Shown here one piece after another: positions 24,499 through 33,039 of a stretch of DNA of 64,000 nt. A program made the translations under genes and the position numbers. Within the stretch, counting starts at the first letter, position 1, and each line of letters begins with the position of its first letter. The stretch covers positions 1 to 64,000 of the forward strand of contig JBBDJD010000005.1 in assembly GCA_040880025.1 (NCBI GenBank), in the 5' to 3' direction. This DNA comes from RCIO01 sp040880025. Lineage in GTDB: Bacteria; Pseudomonadota; Alphaproteobacteria; Rhizobiales; Rhizobiaceae. The notes below the pieces were generated by a model. It ran no database searches, was not told the DNA's origin, and saw nothing but the letters and a program-made list of their open reading frames with translations.

Positions 24499-24717
24499 AT
24501 GAAGGTCCGGATCGAGTTCTACCGCACCCGTGACGCGGACGACGCCCATGCCGTCATCGGCAGCGAGACCGCGGATGCACAGGACCTGGACGACGCCATC
24601 AGGATCGCCCGGCAGTTTTCGCTGACCCTCGACATGCCGCAGCGCGCCGATGCCGTGACCATCACCGGCGCGGACGGGGCGACGATCTATTCCGGCGCGC
24701 TTCAGGCCGGATCATGA
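24499..24717 (+). CDS. small conserved protein
   Basis: This 72-residue protein (MKVRIEFYRTRDADDAHAVI, LDDAIRIARQFSLTLDMPQR, VTITGADGATIYSGAL) has a beta-alpha-beta pattern. It continues the small-gene cluster 28 bases after the basic peptide gene. No domain is recognised. Confidence 0.65.
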   Translation: MKVRIEFYRTRDADDAHAVIGSETADAQDLDDAIRIARQFSLTLDMPQRADAVTITGADGATIYSGALQAGS

Positions 24718-24736
24718 GGCAGGGAAGGCCGCATCG

Positions 24737-24943
24737 ATGAACATTTTCACCGAGATTGAACGGCAGCTCCGCGTCCGCGCGATCGCCGCCTGGGAAAACG
24801 AAGGCGGCGCGCCCCGCCGCGGTTCCCCTGACGGTCAATATGGCGGCTCGCGCGCAACTGGTGGCATGCTCAACGCCCGCAACGCACCCCGGCACGGGCA
24901 GCGCATCCGCCTTCCCGTTGGCCGCGCGCACTCCCCCGTCTGA
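24737..24943 (+). CDS. short ORF, possible DUF2934-like protein
   Basis: The first 25 residues (MNIFTEIERQLRVRAIAAWE) weakly resemble the Arg-x-x-A-x-x-x-W-E start of DUF2934 proteins; the rest looks unconserved and Arg/Gly-rich. It lies 19 bases after the preceding gene and is followed 7 bases later by the DUF1488 gene. It could be a degraded or frameshifted gene. Low certainty. Confidence 0.35.
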   Translation: MNIFTEIERQLRVRAIAAWENEGGAPRRGSPDGQYGGSRATGGMLNARNAPRHGQRIRLPVGRAHSPV

Positions 24944-24950
24944 TCGCGCC

Positions 24951-25235
24951 ATGGCCGCAACCACCGTCGACTTCCCCAACCAGAGCCGCAGCTTCGACGA
25001 GGTGCGCGACGCCGTGCGCTTCACCGGCTATGACGGCATGTTCGAAGTGCGCTTCTTCGTCGAGGCCCAGGCGCTCGCCCTGCCTCATCCCGAACCGGAC
25101 GATCCGGATGCCAGGGAATCGGCATGTCTTTCGGCCTTCGATGCCCTGCGCCCGTCCATTTATGACGCCGCCCGCAAGATCCATGCCAGGAACAGACAGG
25201 ACATCCACACATTGACGGCCGACAATTTCCGGTGA
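24951..25235 (+). CDS. DUF1488 family protein
   Basis: This 94-residue protein matches DUF1488 (PF07369) in length and sequence: VDFPNQSRSFDEVRDAVRFT, GYDGMFEVRFFVEAQALALP, then a helical C-terminal part. Function unknown; in many genomes it lies near stress-associated small genes. The start at 24951 is supported by the family length; the longer open frame from 24756 is out of register with the family and overlaps the preceding ORF. Its stop overlaps the GTG of the transglutaminase-like gene. Confidence 0.85.
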   Translation: MAATTVDFPNQSRSFDEVRDAVRFTGYDGMFEVRFFVEAQALALPHPEPDDPDARESACLSAFDALRPSIYDAARKIHARNRQDIHTLTADNFR

Positions 25236-26053
25236 ACCGCGGCATGCTGATCCGCTACGGCTATGAAATCACCCTGACTTGCCCGCAGCCGACCGCCCTG
25301 GTCTGCCTGCTTTCCGTTCATGAAGAGCGGGCGGCCGACATCCGCGTTCCGGAAAGCTTCTTCACCACACCCGACGCGCCATCGACCGTCTATCACGACC
25401 TGTTCGGCAACCGCTGCCGGCGGCTTGTCGCGCCGGCTGGCGATCTGACCCTGTGGGGCGACCCCACGACCGAGGCCGACGGCCGGATCGATCCGGCCGA
25501 CTGGAGCGCGCGCGAAGTGACGGTGCCCGAACTGCCTGACGGCACACTGGTCTACCTGATGGGCAGCCGCTATTGCGAAACCGATCGCCTGAGCCAGATC
25601 GCATGGGACATGTTCGGCAACACGCCGCCCGGCTGGGCTCGCGTGCAGGCGGTTTGCGATTTCGTCCACAACCATATCCACTTCGACTACATGCAGGCCC
25701 GCGCCACGCGCACCGCGTTCGAAGCCTTCAACGAGGGCGTCGGCGTCTGTCGCGATTTCGCCCATCTGGCGATCACATTTTGCCGCTGCCTCAACATTCC
25801 CGCGCGTTACGTCAACGGCCATCTCGGCGACATCGGCGTTCCGGTGGTCGACCCGATGGACTTCTCCGCCTGGATGGAGGTTTATCTCGACGGTCGGTGG
25901 TGGACGTTCGACCCGCGCAACAACATGCCGCGCATGGGCCGGATCGTCGTGGCGCGGGGCCGTGACGCCACCGACATCCCGCTCATCAATTCCTTCGGAC
26001 CGCACGTACTGAAGTCGTTTCGTGTCTGGACCTATGAAGTGTCTAGCCTGTAG
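25232..26053 (+). CDS. transglutaminase-like cysteine peptidase-fold protein
   Basis: This 273-residue protein has an N-terminal beta domain (residues about 1-110, IRYGYEITLTCPQPTALVC) and a transglutaminase core: ICDFVHNHIHF-like VQAVCDFVHNHIHFDYMQAR, the nucleophile loop GVGVCRDFAHLAI and FDPRNNMPRMGR with the Asp. At the position where many family members have the catalytic His (HAW), this sequence has SAW. The starting GTG at 25232 overlaps the DUF1488 stop. It may be an isopeptidase or structural relative; substrate unknown. Confidence 0.82.
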   Translation: MNRGMLIRYGYEITLTCPQPTALVCLLSVHEERAADIRVPESFFTTPDAPSTVYHDLFGNRCRRLVAPAGDLTLWGDPTTEADGRIDPADWSAREVTVPELPDGTLVYLMGSRYCETDRLSQIAWDMFGNTPPGWARVQAVCDFVHNHIHFDYMQARATRTAFEAFNEGVGVCRDFAHLAITFCRCLNIPARYVNGHLGDIGVPVVDPMDFSAWMEVYLDGRWWTFDPRNNMPRMGRIVVARGRDATDIPLINSFGPHVLKSFRVWTYEVSSL

Positions 26054-26493
26054 CTGTCACGAGGTCCACCGACGATCCCTGGAGCGGATTGTCATGGCTG
26101 GCGGGATTCAGCCAAGTTTGCTTCAGACGTTTGTTCGCCCTGGTGGAGGGGCGCGTTATCGTTCCCTTCTTAATGGTCTTGTGGCCGGCTTTCTGACGTC
26201 TTCAAAGGTGCAGCGGCACCCAATCGCCTGGCAAGAGAAATCGACACCGAGACCGGCTCGCCAGAGACTGCGCACACCACCAATTTTCCGCTCACGCCAC
26301 GCTCACCGCGCTCGCTGGCTCCGCGAGGGCGGGCGAAAGCCCGGACCGCGGTGGCGGCCTTGTTCCGGTTCGAGGATACTCCTCTCTCGTCCACCATCTT
26401 TTCGCGCACGCCAAACTCGCTATTGTGGCGCGCAAGATCACCAGGCGTGAACGCGCAGGATCAGGCGGCATCGAGGCAATCGAGGACAGGACC
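26054..26493. other. 440-bp gap between transglutaminase-like and ThuA-like genes
   Basis: No convincing gene. Both strands have open frames, but they are GC-rich without ribosome binding sites. The AT content is slightly higher near 26100-26200, where a promoter for the ThuA-like gene could lie. No repeat boundaries were found. Confidence 0.5.
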
Positions 26494-27138
26494 ATGCGCA
26501 AGGCGATGATCGTGTGGGGCGGCTGGGACGGCCACGAGCCGGAGCAGGGCGCCGCAATCATCAAGGATTTTCTCGAACAGGACGGTTTCGACGTCGCGGT
26601 GGAGACGACAACCGAGGCGTTCGGGGATCCGGGCCTTCGCGACTTCAGCCTGATCGTGCCGATCTATACGATGTCGAAGATCGAGAAGGAGCACGCCGTC
26701 AACCTCGCCGCGGCGATCGAGGGCGGCGTCGGGCTGGCCGGCTATCACGGCGGCATGGGCGACGCCTTCCGCGAGTGCGTCGAATACCAGTTCGTGGTCG
26801 GCGGGCAATGGGTCGCGCATCCGGGAAACATCATCGACTACACGATCGAGATCACCATGCCCGACGACCCAGTGATGCAGGGCATCAAGGATTTTCCCTA
26901 CCGGTCGGAGCAGTATTACATGCATGTCGACCCTTCGAACGAGGTGTTGGCTACGACCACGTTCGGCGGCGAGCACGCATGGTGGATCGAAGGCGTCCGG
27001 ATGCCGGTCGTGTGGAAACGACGGCACGGCAAGGGGCGCGTCTTCTATTCATCGCTCGGGCATGTCGCCAGCGAATTCGAGGTGCCGGAGATGAAGACCA
27101 TCCTGCGCCGAGGCATGAGCTGGGCCGCGCGGAGCTAG
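26494..27138 (+). CDS. ThuA domain protein (class I glutamine amidotransferase-like fold)
   Basis: This 214-residue protein has the ThuA/trehalose-utilisation fold: AMIVWGGWDGHEPEQGA, IVPIYTMSKIEKEHAVNLAA, GVGLAGYHGGMGDAFRECVE and VVWKRRHGKGRVFYSSLGH. In rhizobia ThuA is linked to trehalose, maltitol or related disaccharide catabolism, but no thuEFGK or thuB is present here, so the substrate is open. The start at 26494 follows GAGGACAGGACC. It is monocistronic, 66 bases before fadE. Confidence 0.8.
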   Translation: MRKAMIVWGGWDGHEPEQGAAIIKDFLEQDGFDVAVETTTEAFGDPGLRDFSLIVPIYTMSKIEKEHAVNLAAAIEGGVGLAGYHGGMGDAFRECVEYQFVVGGQWVAHPGNIIDYTIEITMPDDPVMQGIKDFPYRSEQYYMHVDPSNEVLATTTFGGEHAWWIEGVRMPVVWKRRHGKGRVFYSSLGHVASEFEVPEMKTILRRGMSWAARS

Positions 27139-27204
27139 GCAGCCCGCCGACTGGAACTCTCCGCTGCCCGCTCCATTTAGAGTGCGAGCAAACGGGAGGC
27201 GTTC

Positions 27205-29496
27205 ATGGGCTTTCGCCGCGATTTCATAACCAAGCCGATCTATCGCTGGGCCGCAGGCGTCATGCCGCCCATATCGAAGACCGAACGCGAGGCGATCGAC
27301 GCCGGCACGGTGTGGTGGGATGGCGACCTGTTTTCCGGCAATCCCGACTGGAACAAGCTGCTCAAAATGCCGCCGGCGAAGCTCTCCGAAGAGGAGCAGG
27401 CGTTCATGGACGGCCCGGTGAGCGAATTGTGCGCCATGATCGACGAATGGAAGATCGCATGGGAAGACCGCGACCTGCCGAAGCCGGTGTGGGACTTCCT
27501 GCGCGGACACAAGTTCTTCGGCATGATCATCCCGAAGGACTATGGCGGGCTGGGCTTTTCCAATACCGCCCATTCGGAGGTTGTGCGCACCGTCTCGTCC
27601 TGCAGCGTGGTGGCGGGCGTGACCGTCATGGTGCCCAATTCGCTTGGGCCGGGCGAACTGCTTCTGCATTTCGGGACCGACGAACAGCGCAAATACTGGC
27701 TGCCCAGGCTGGCCGACGGGCGCGACATCCCGTGCTTCGGGCTGACCTCGGAGGATGCCGGCTCGGACGCCGCGGCAATGACCGACACCGGTGTAGTGGA
27801 ATACGGCCAGTGGAAGGGCAAGCGCGTGCTCGGCATGCGCCTCAACTTCCACAAGCGCTACATCACGCTCGGCCCCGTGGCGACGGTGATGGGGCTCGCC
27901 TTCAAGATGAAGGATCCCGACAATCATCTGGGAAGGGGCGAGGACCTCGGCATCACCGTAGCGCTGCTGCCGAGTTCGACGCCCGGCGTCAGCCATGGCG
28001 AGCGGCACATTCCGCAATTCACGCACTTCCAGAACGGTCCGCTCCACGGCAAGGACGTGTTCGTGCCGCTGGATCACATTCTGGGCGGCGAGGAACAGAT
28101 CGGCCAGGGCTGGACCATGCTGATGACGGCGCTGGCAGCCGGCCGGAGCATCTCGCTTCCGTCGCAGTCGGCGGCATCGGCCGCTGTTTGCGCCCGCGTC
28201 ACCGGCGCCTATGCGCGCGTCCGCAAGCAGTTCGGCGTGCCGATCGGCCTGTTCGAGGGTATCCAGCATCCGCTGGCGAACATCGCCGCCAATGCCTATC
28301 TGATCGACGCCGCGCGGCGGGTGACCATCGCCGCGCTTGACGAGGGGCACCGGCCCTCTGTCATCTCGGCAATCATGAAATTCCACGCCACCGACCGCAT
28401 GCGCGATTCCATCGAACAGTCGATGGACATCCATGGCGGCAAGACGATCATCGACGGACCGCGCAACTATCTCGGCAGCGCCTACCGCTCCGTGCCGATC
28501 GGCATCACGGTCGAGGGCGCCAACATCCTGACGCGCAATCTGATGATCTTCGGGCAGGGGGCGATCCGCTCGCATCCCTATCTGCTGGACGAAATGCTGG
28601 CGCTTGGCGACGACGACAAGGAACGCGGACTGGATGCGTTCGACAAGGCGTTCTGGCGTCATGCCGGGCACGCGATCGCGACCGCGGGGCGCGCCTTCGT
28701 CCGCGGCTGGAGCGGCGGCGGCATCGCGCCGGCCCCACGGGATGCGGCAATGCAGGGCCGCTGGCGCCAGCTGTCGCGCTATGCCTCCGCCTTCGCGCTG
28801 CTCGCCGATCTGTCGCTGCTGACGCTGGGCGGCGCCCTGAAGCGCAAGGAGTCCATCTCGGCGCGGCTGGGCGACATATTGTCGGAACTTTACCTGCTCG
28901 GCGCGGTGCTGAAACGCTTCGAGACCGAAGGCCGGCAGGAGGAGGATCGCGCCATCGTGGAATACATCATGGCGCAGGGGGAGCATCGCATGGGTATCGC
29001 ATTCCAGGGCGTGCTTGAAAACCTGCCGGCGCGCTGGGCGGCGTTCCTGGTCAGGCTGATCGCCTTCCCGTTCGGCGTGCCTAAGCCGATGCCGTCAGAC
29101 GAACTCACCGCCGAAGTCTCCGGAATGCTGATGAAGGCGTCGGCGCAGCGCGACCGGCTGACGCCCGACATCTATCGCGGCGAGGGTCATAAGGAGCATC
29201 CGCTGCAAGATCTGGAACGCGCCTTCGCGCTGGTGCTGGAGGCCGCGCCGATCGAGAAGAAGATGCGCGAGGCGGACGTCGACGACGCGGAGGCCGCGCG
29301 CGAGAAAGGGGTCATTTCGGCCGCCGAGTCCAAGCAGTTTCGCGAAGCGGAGGCCGCCGTGCAGAAGGTCGTCGCTGTCGATGCCTTCCCGGCGGACGAG
29401 GTGTCGCCTATTGCCGCGCAGCACAAGCCGGAGAGCGCCAGCGCCAGGACGCGCAAGCCAGCGCGGCGGCAAACCCAGCGCGAAGCGGCCGAGTAG
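27205..29496 (+). CDS. fadE: acyl-CoA dehydrogenase FadE
   Basis: This 763-residue protein has the long FadE layout: an N-terminal segment (FITKPIYRWAAGVMPPISKT), the acyl-CoA dehydrogenase core (FFGMIIPKDYGGLGFSNTAH, CFGLTSEDAGSDAAAMTDTG, FGVPIGLFEGIQHPLANIAA) and the DUF1974 C-terminal region. It catalyses the first, FAD-dependent oxidation step of fatty-acid beta-oxidation at the membrane. The C-terminus carries a short Lys/Arg/Ala-rich tail (ARTRKPARRQTQREAAE). It is monocistronic and ends 30 bases before the convergent lldD. Confidence 0.95.
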   Translation: MGFRRDFITKPIYRWAAGVMPPISKTEREAIDAGTVWWDGDLFSGNPDWNKLLKMPPAKLSEEEQAFMDGPVSELCAMIDEWKIAWEDRDLPKPVWDFLRGHKFFGMIIPKDYGGLGFSNTAHSEVVRTVSSCSVVAGVTVMVPNSLGPGELLLHFGTDEQRKYWLPRLADGRDIPCFGLTSEDAGSDAAAMTDTGVVEYGQWKGKRVLGMRLNFHKRYITLGPVATVMGLAFKMKDPDNHLGRGEDLGITVALLPSSTPGVSHGERHIPQFTHFQNGPLHGKDVFVPLDHILGGEEQIGQGWTMLMTALAAGRSISLPSQSAASAAVCARVTGAYARVRKQFGVPIGLFEGIQHPLANIAANAYLIDAARRVTIAALDEGHRPSVISAIMKFHATDRMRDSIEQSMDIHGGKTIIDGPRNYLGSAYRSVPIGITVEGANILTRNLMIFGQGAIRSHPYLLDEMLALGDDDKERGLDAFDKAFWRHAGHAIATAGRAFVRGWSGGGIAPAPRDAAMQGRWRQLSRYASAFALLADLSLLTLGGALKRKESISARLGDILSELYLLGAVLKRFETEGRQEEDRAIVEYIMAQGEHRMGIAFQGVLENLPARWAAFLVRLIAFPFGVPKPMPSDELTAEVSGMLMKASAQRDRLTPDIYRGEGHKEHPLQDLERAFALVLEAAPIEKKMREADVDDAEAAREKGVISAAESKQFREAEAAVQKVVAVDAFPADEVSPIAAQHKPESASARTRKPARRQTQREAAE

Positions 29497-29525
29497 CTGC
29501 GCCCAGGCCGAGGCCGTGCCCGGGA

Positions 29526-30677
29526 TCAGCCCTTCGGCGCGTGCAGATTGTGGCGGCCGACATTCGCGATGTCGCGTTCGCCGCAAAAGGCCATTGTCAG
29601 GTCGAGTTCCTTGCGGATGATTTCCAGCGCGCGGCTTACGCCCGCCTGACCGCCCGCGCCCAGTCCATAAAGCCAGGAGCGGCCGATATAAGTTCCCTGC
29701 CCGCCCAGCGCGAGCGCGCGCAGCACGTCCTGGCCGGAGGTGATGCCGCCGTCGAGATGCACCTCGACCTTGTCGCCGACGGCATCGACGATGCTCTCCA
29801 GAACCGAGATAGAGGAGGGCGCGCCGTCGAGCTGGCGACCGCCATGGTTGGACACGATAATGGCGTCGGCGCCGATCTTGACGGCCATGCGGGCATCGTC
29901 GGCATTCATGATGCCCTTGACGATGAATTTGCGCGGCCAGCGTTTCCTGAGCTTCGCGGCCTTGTCCCAATTGAGCTCCAGGTCGAACTGCTCGGCGGTC
30001 CATGTGGACAGCGAGCCCATGTCGTCCACGCCCTTGGCGTGGCCCACAATGTTGCCGAATGTGCGGTTCTTCGTCCCCAGCATGCCAAGGCACCAGCGCG
30101 GGCGCGACATCAGCTGAAGAAGTGTCCCCAGCCCCGTCTTCGGCGGCGCGCCCAGCCCGTTGCGGATGTCCTTGTGGCGCTGGCCGAGGATCTGGAGATC
30201 GAGAGTGAGCACCAGCGCATTGCAGCCGGCGGCTTCGGCGCGGCCGATCAGGTTCTCGACGAAATCCTGGTCGCGCATGACATAGAGCTGGAACCAGAAC
30301 GGTTCCTTCACAGCCGCCGCGATCGCCTCGATCGAGCAGATGCTCATCGTCGACAACACGAACGGAACGCCGAATTCGGCAGCCGCCTTCGCGCCCAGTA
30401 TCTCACCGTCGGCGTGCTGCATGCCGGTCAAGCCCGTTGGTGCGAGCGCAACGGGCATGGCCACCTTTCGGCCGATCATCGTGCTTTCCAGCGAGCGGTC
30501 GGCGAGGTTGACCGCTACGCGCTGCTCGAATTTGATCTTCTGCAGGTCTTCGGAGTTGGCGCGGTAGGTGGTTTCCGTCCACGATCCGCTGTCGGCATAG
30601 TCGAAGAACATGCGTGGCACCCGGCTGCGCGCCATTTCCTTCAGGTCGGCGATCGTCAGTGCCTGGTCCAGTCGCAT
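29526..30677 (-). CDS. lldD: L-lactate dehydrogenase, FMN-dependent
   Basis: This 383-residue enzyme of the alpha-hydroxy-acid oxidase family shows YADSGSWTETTYRANSEDLQ, PVALAPTGLTGMQHADGEIL, TLDLQILGQRHKDIRNGLGA, and the active-site IIVSNHGGRQLDGAPSS followed by VHLDGGITSGQDVLRALALG. LldD oxidises L-lactate to pyruvate, passing electrons to quinone at the membrane. It lies downstream of pyrC, separated by 64 bases, in the same direction. No lactate permease is present here. Confidence 0.93.
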   Translation of the reverse strand: MRLDQALTIADLKEMARSRVPRMFFDYADSGSWTETTYRANSEDLQKIKFEQRVAVNLADRSLESTMIGRKVAMPVALAPTGLTGMQHADGEILGAKAAAEFGVPFVLSTMSICSIEAIAAAVKEPFWFQLYVMRDQDFVENLIGRAEAAGCNALVLTLDLQILGQRHKDIRNGLGAPPKTGLGTLLQLMSRPRWCLGMLGTKNRTFGNIVGHAKGVDDMGSLSTWTAEQFDLELNWDKAAKLRKRWPRKFIVKGIMNADDARMAVKIGADAIIVSNHGGRQLDGAPSSISVLESIVDAVGDKVEVHLDGGITSGQDVLRALALGGQGTYIGRSWLYGLGAGGQAGVSRALEIIRKELDLTMAFCGERDIANVGRHNLHAPKG

Positions 30678-30741
30678 CGAATATTCCTTCCCAAACAGCC
30701 GGCGCGGCCGCCGGTTCTCGTTTCAGTGCGAAACCCGTGCC

Positions 30742-31791
30742 TCAACCCGCAGCGGCGTCGACAGTCCAATAGACCGGAAACCCGGGGTCGAACACCGTGA
30801 CGGGTCCTTCCGCTGTTTCGATCTTCGCAGGGAATGCTGCCGGCTTGTCGTGGCGGCGCAGGGCGATGCGGGTCTCGTTGGGCGCGAGGCGATAAAAGGC
30901 CGGGCCATTGAGAGAGGTGAACGCCTCGAGTTTGTGGAGCGCGTTTTCATCCTCGAACACATGGGCGAGCAGCGGCATTGTGTTGATGGCCGTGAAAATG
31001 CCCGCACAGCCGCAGGCGCTTTCCTTCAGCGGGTCGAGATGCGGCGCTGAATCGGTGCCGAGGAAAAAGCGCGCATCTCCGGAGGTGGCCGCTTCGCGCA
31101 GGGCGAGCCTGTGATGCTCGCGCTTGGCGACGGGCAGGCAATAGTAGTGCGGACGTATGCCGCCGACGAGGATGGCATTGCGGTTGATGATGAGGTGATG
31201 GGTGGTGATGGTTGCCGCCGTATCGCGCGCCTGTGAGCGAACATAGTCGACGCCTTCCTTTGTCGTGACGTGCTCCATCACGATGCGCAGGTCGGGCAGC
31301 TTGCGCCTGGCGGGATCGAGCACGCGCTCGATGAAGACCGCCTCGCGATCGAATATGTCGATATCCGGGTCGGTTACTTCGCCATGCACGCATAGCGGCA
31401 GGCCGATCTCGGCCATCTTTTCCAGCACCGGCATGGCTTTCGCAACGTCGCGCACGCCGCTCTGGGAATTTGTGGTCGCGCCCGCGGGATAGAGCTTGAC
31501 CGCGGTGACGACGCCGTCGCGGAAGCCCGCCTCGACATCGGCAGGATCGGTGGTCTCGGTGAGATAGAGCGTCATCAGCGGCGTGAAATCGTGGCCGGCC
31601 GGCAGCGCGGCCATGATCCGATTTCGATAGAACACGGCGTCGGCGGACGTGACGACCGGCGGCACCAGATTGGGCATTATGATGGCGCGGGCGAAACTGG
31701 CCGAGCTGTACGGCAGGACGGCATCCAACATCGCGCCGTCGCGCAGATGCAGATGCCAGTCGTCTGGCCTTCGGATCGTGATCGTCGTCAT
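30742..31791 (-). CDS. pyrC: dihydroorotase (type II)
   Basis: This 349-residue amidohydrolase has the metal-binding DWHLHLRDG, the carbamylated-lysine region AVKLYPAGATTNS, VCVHGE-like LPLCVHGEVTDPDIDIFDRE, and TDSAPHLDPLKE. PyrC cyclises carbamoyl aspartate to dihydroorotate in pyrimidine synthesis. Length and motifs match the E. coli-type dihydroorotase. It is flanked by the esterase and lldD genes in the same direction, with gaps of 51 and 64 bases. Confidence 0.95.
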   Translation of the reverse strand: MTTITIRRPDDWHLHLRDGAMLDAVLPYSSASFARAIIMPNLVPPVVTSADAVFYRNRIMAALPAGHDFTPLMTLYLTETTDPADVEAGFRDGVVTAVKLYPAGATTNSQSGVRDVAKAMPVLEKMAEIGLPLCVHGEVTDPDIDIFDREAVFIERVLDPARRKLPDLRIVMEHVTTKEGVDYVRSQARDTAATITTHHLIINRNAILVGGIRPHYYCLPVAKREHHRLALREAATSGDARFFLGTDSAPHLDPLKESACGCAGIFTAINTMPLLAHVFEDENALHKLEAFTSLNGPAFYRLAPNETRIALRRHDKPAAFPAKIETAEGPVTVFDPGFPVYWTVDAAAG

Positions 31792-31842
31792 TGAGGGTCC
31801 GGCCCGGTCGCTGCCCCGTTCAAGATGGTTGGGCGGGATTCG

Positions 31843-32673
31843 TCAAGCCGTGAGCAGGGTTTGCGTGAGCGGGTGATCCGCATCGCACAGACCGTCGATG
31901 ATGTTGAAATGGTGGCGGTTCGGTTCCTCATAGGCCGCAGTCGCTGCTCCGAGCCCTGTCCAGACATTGGCGAGAAGCGCGTTCTGGCGAATGAACTCGG
32001 CCCGTTCGGAAGCGCCAACCCAGCAGGTGAGCTTTACGCCGGGGAGGGGGCGCAGCAGCGCCGGGCTTTCGGCAATCGCTTCGGCCTCGTCCAGTTTCAA
32101 GGTCGCATTCATCGCCGTCGCCATCATTGGCCGTAGATCATGGACGCCGGCGATGGAAACCGTGTTGGCGATGCGGGCGTGGATTTCCGCGGGAAGCGGC
32201 GATGTGGCCGATATCATGCGGGCGGCGAGGTGGCCGCCCGCAGAGTGGCCGGTGAGGCGGATCGGGCCGGGGATCATCCCGGCGGCTTTGGTGATTGCCT
32301 TGCCGACCTCCTGCGTGATGCCGGAAATGCGGATGTCGGGCGCCAGCGTATAGGAGGGCATCGCGACCGCCCAGCCGCTGTCGACGCTGCCTTTCGCCAG
32401 GTGCGACCAGAAGCTGCGGTCGAGACGCAGCCAGAAGCCGCCATGGACGTAGACGACGAGGCCGACCGGCTTTGCCTCGGGCAGAAACAGGTCGAATGCG
32501 TTGCGCGGGCGCTCGCCATAGACGACGCCGAGCTTGGCGCGTTTGGCAGCCTTCAACTCCTCGCGATAGGTCCCGGCGGGCGCAACCCAGGCTTCCGGCC
32601 AGCGGTCGCCGCCGGGTATGTTGGGGCCGTTTGAATAGGCGTCGTCCCAGTCTTGGACTTTGTGCAGGATCAT
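31843..32673 (-). CDS. alpha/beta hydrolase, arylformamidase-like esterase
   Basis: This 276-residue alpha/beta hydrolase shows the oxyanion motif VYVHGGFW, the nucleophile elbow GHSAGGHLAARM and a late His (PNRHHFNIIDGL). The N-terminal WDDAYSNGPNIPGGDRWPEA and overall layout resemble kynurenine formamidase-like bacterial esterases. No kynurenine genes are present nearby, so the substrate is open. The start at 32673 follows GGAGG by about eight bases; the open frame to 32706 has no better signal. Confidence 0.8.
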   Translation of the reverse strand: MILHKVQDWDDAYSNGPNIPGGDRWPEAWVAPAGTYREELKAAKRAKLGVVYGERPRNAFDLFLPEAKPVGLVVYVHGGFWLRLDRSFWSHLAKGSVDSGWAVAMPSYTLAPDIRISGITQEVGKAITKAAGMIPGPIRLTGHSAGGHLAARMISATSPLPAEIHARIANTVSIAGVHDLRPMMATAMNATLKLDEAEAIAESPALLRPLPGVKLTCWVGASERAEFIRQNALLANVWTGLGAATAAYEEPNRHHFNIIDGLCDADHPLTQTLLTA

Positions 32674-33039
32674 CGGCCGTTCCTCCGTTCGCGTCATGGC
32701 GATCAATAGCGGGCGCGGCGGGGCGCGTCATGCAATTATCACGTACTCTTTCAATCTTGAAATTTCATACTTGAAGCAAATTCGAATCCGTGGTTCGCTG
32801 CCTCGCCTGGTGAGGTGAGATATGGTCAGCGCGACTTCTCGCCCGAACGTCAGCGCGCACGGGAGGTGGAACTTTTCCGCGATCTGTGGAACCTAGCGCC
32901 ATGAGCAAGATGAGATCAGAGTGGTTCAATCTGGCCTCATCGTACTCCGACTCTGAGCGCGGCAGATGCGGGGCATGGGTGAACAAACGCCGGGAGAAGG
33001 TCTTCCGGAGGGGCAAAAGAAAACAACGGGAGTAATGAA
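32674..33039. promoter_or_regulatory. 366-bp divergent gap upstream of livK
   Basis: No supportable gene. The stretch around 32750-32780 is AT-rich and contains repeated TTGAA/TTCAA half-sites, including TTCAATCTTGAA (32750-32761). Promoters for the esterase and the liv operon must lie here. Regulatory identity cannot be told from the sequence. Confidence 0.5.

Noticed and set aside
26170..26409. 79-residue minus-strand frame in the gap before the ThuA-like gene
   Set aside because: No ribosome binding site and no recognisable domain. It may be a fragment of repeated intergenic sequence, but this cannot be supported here.
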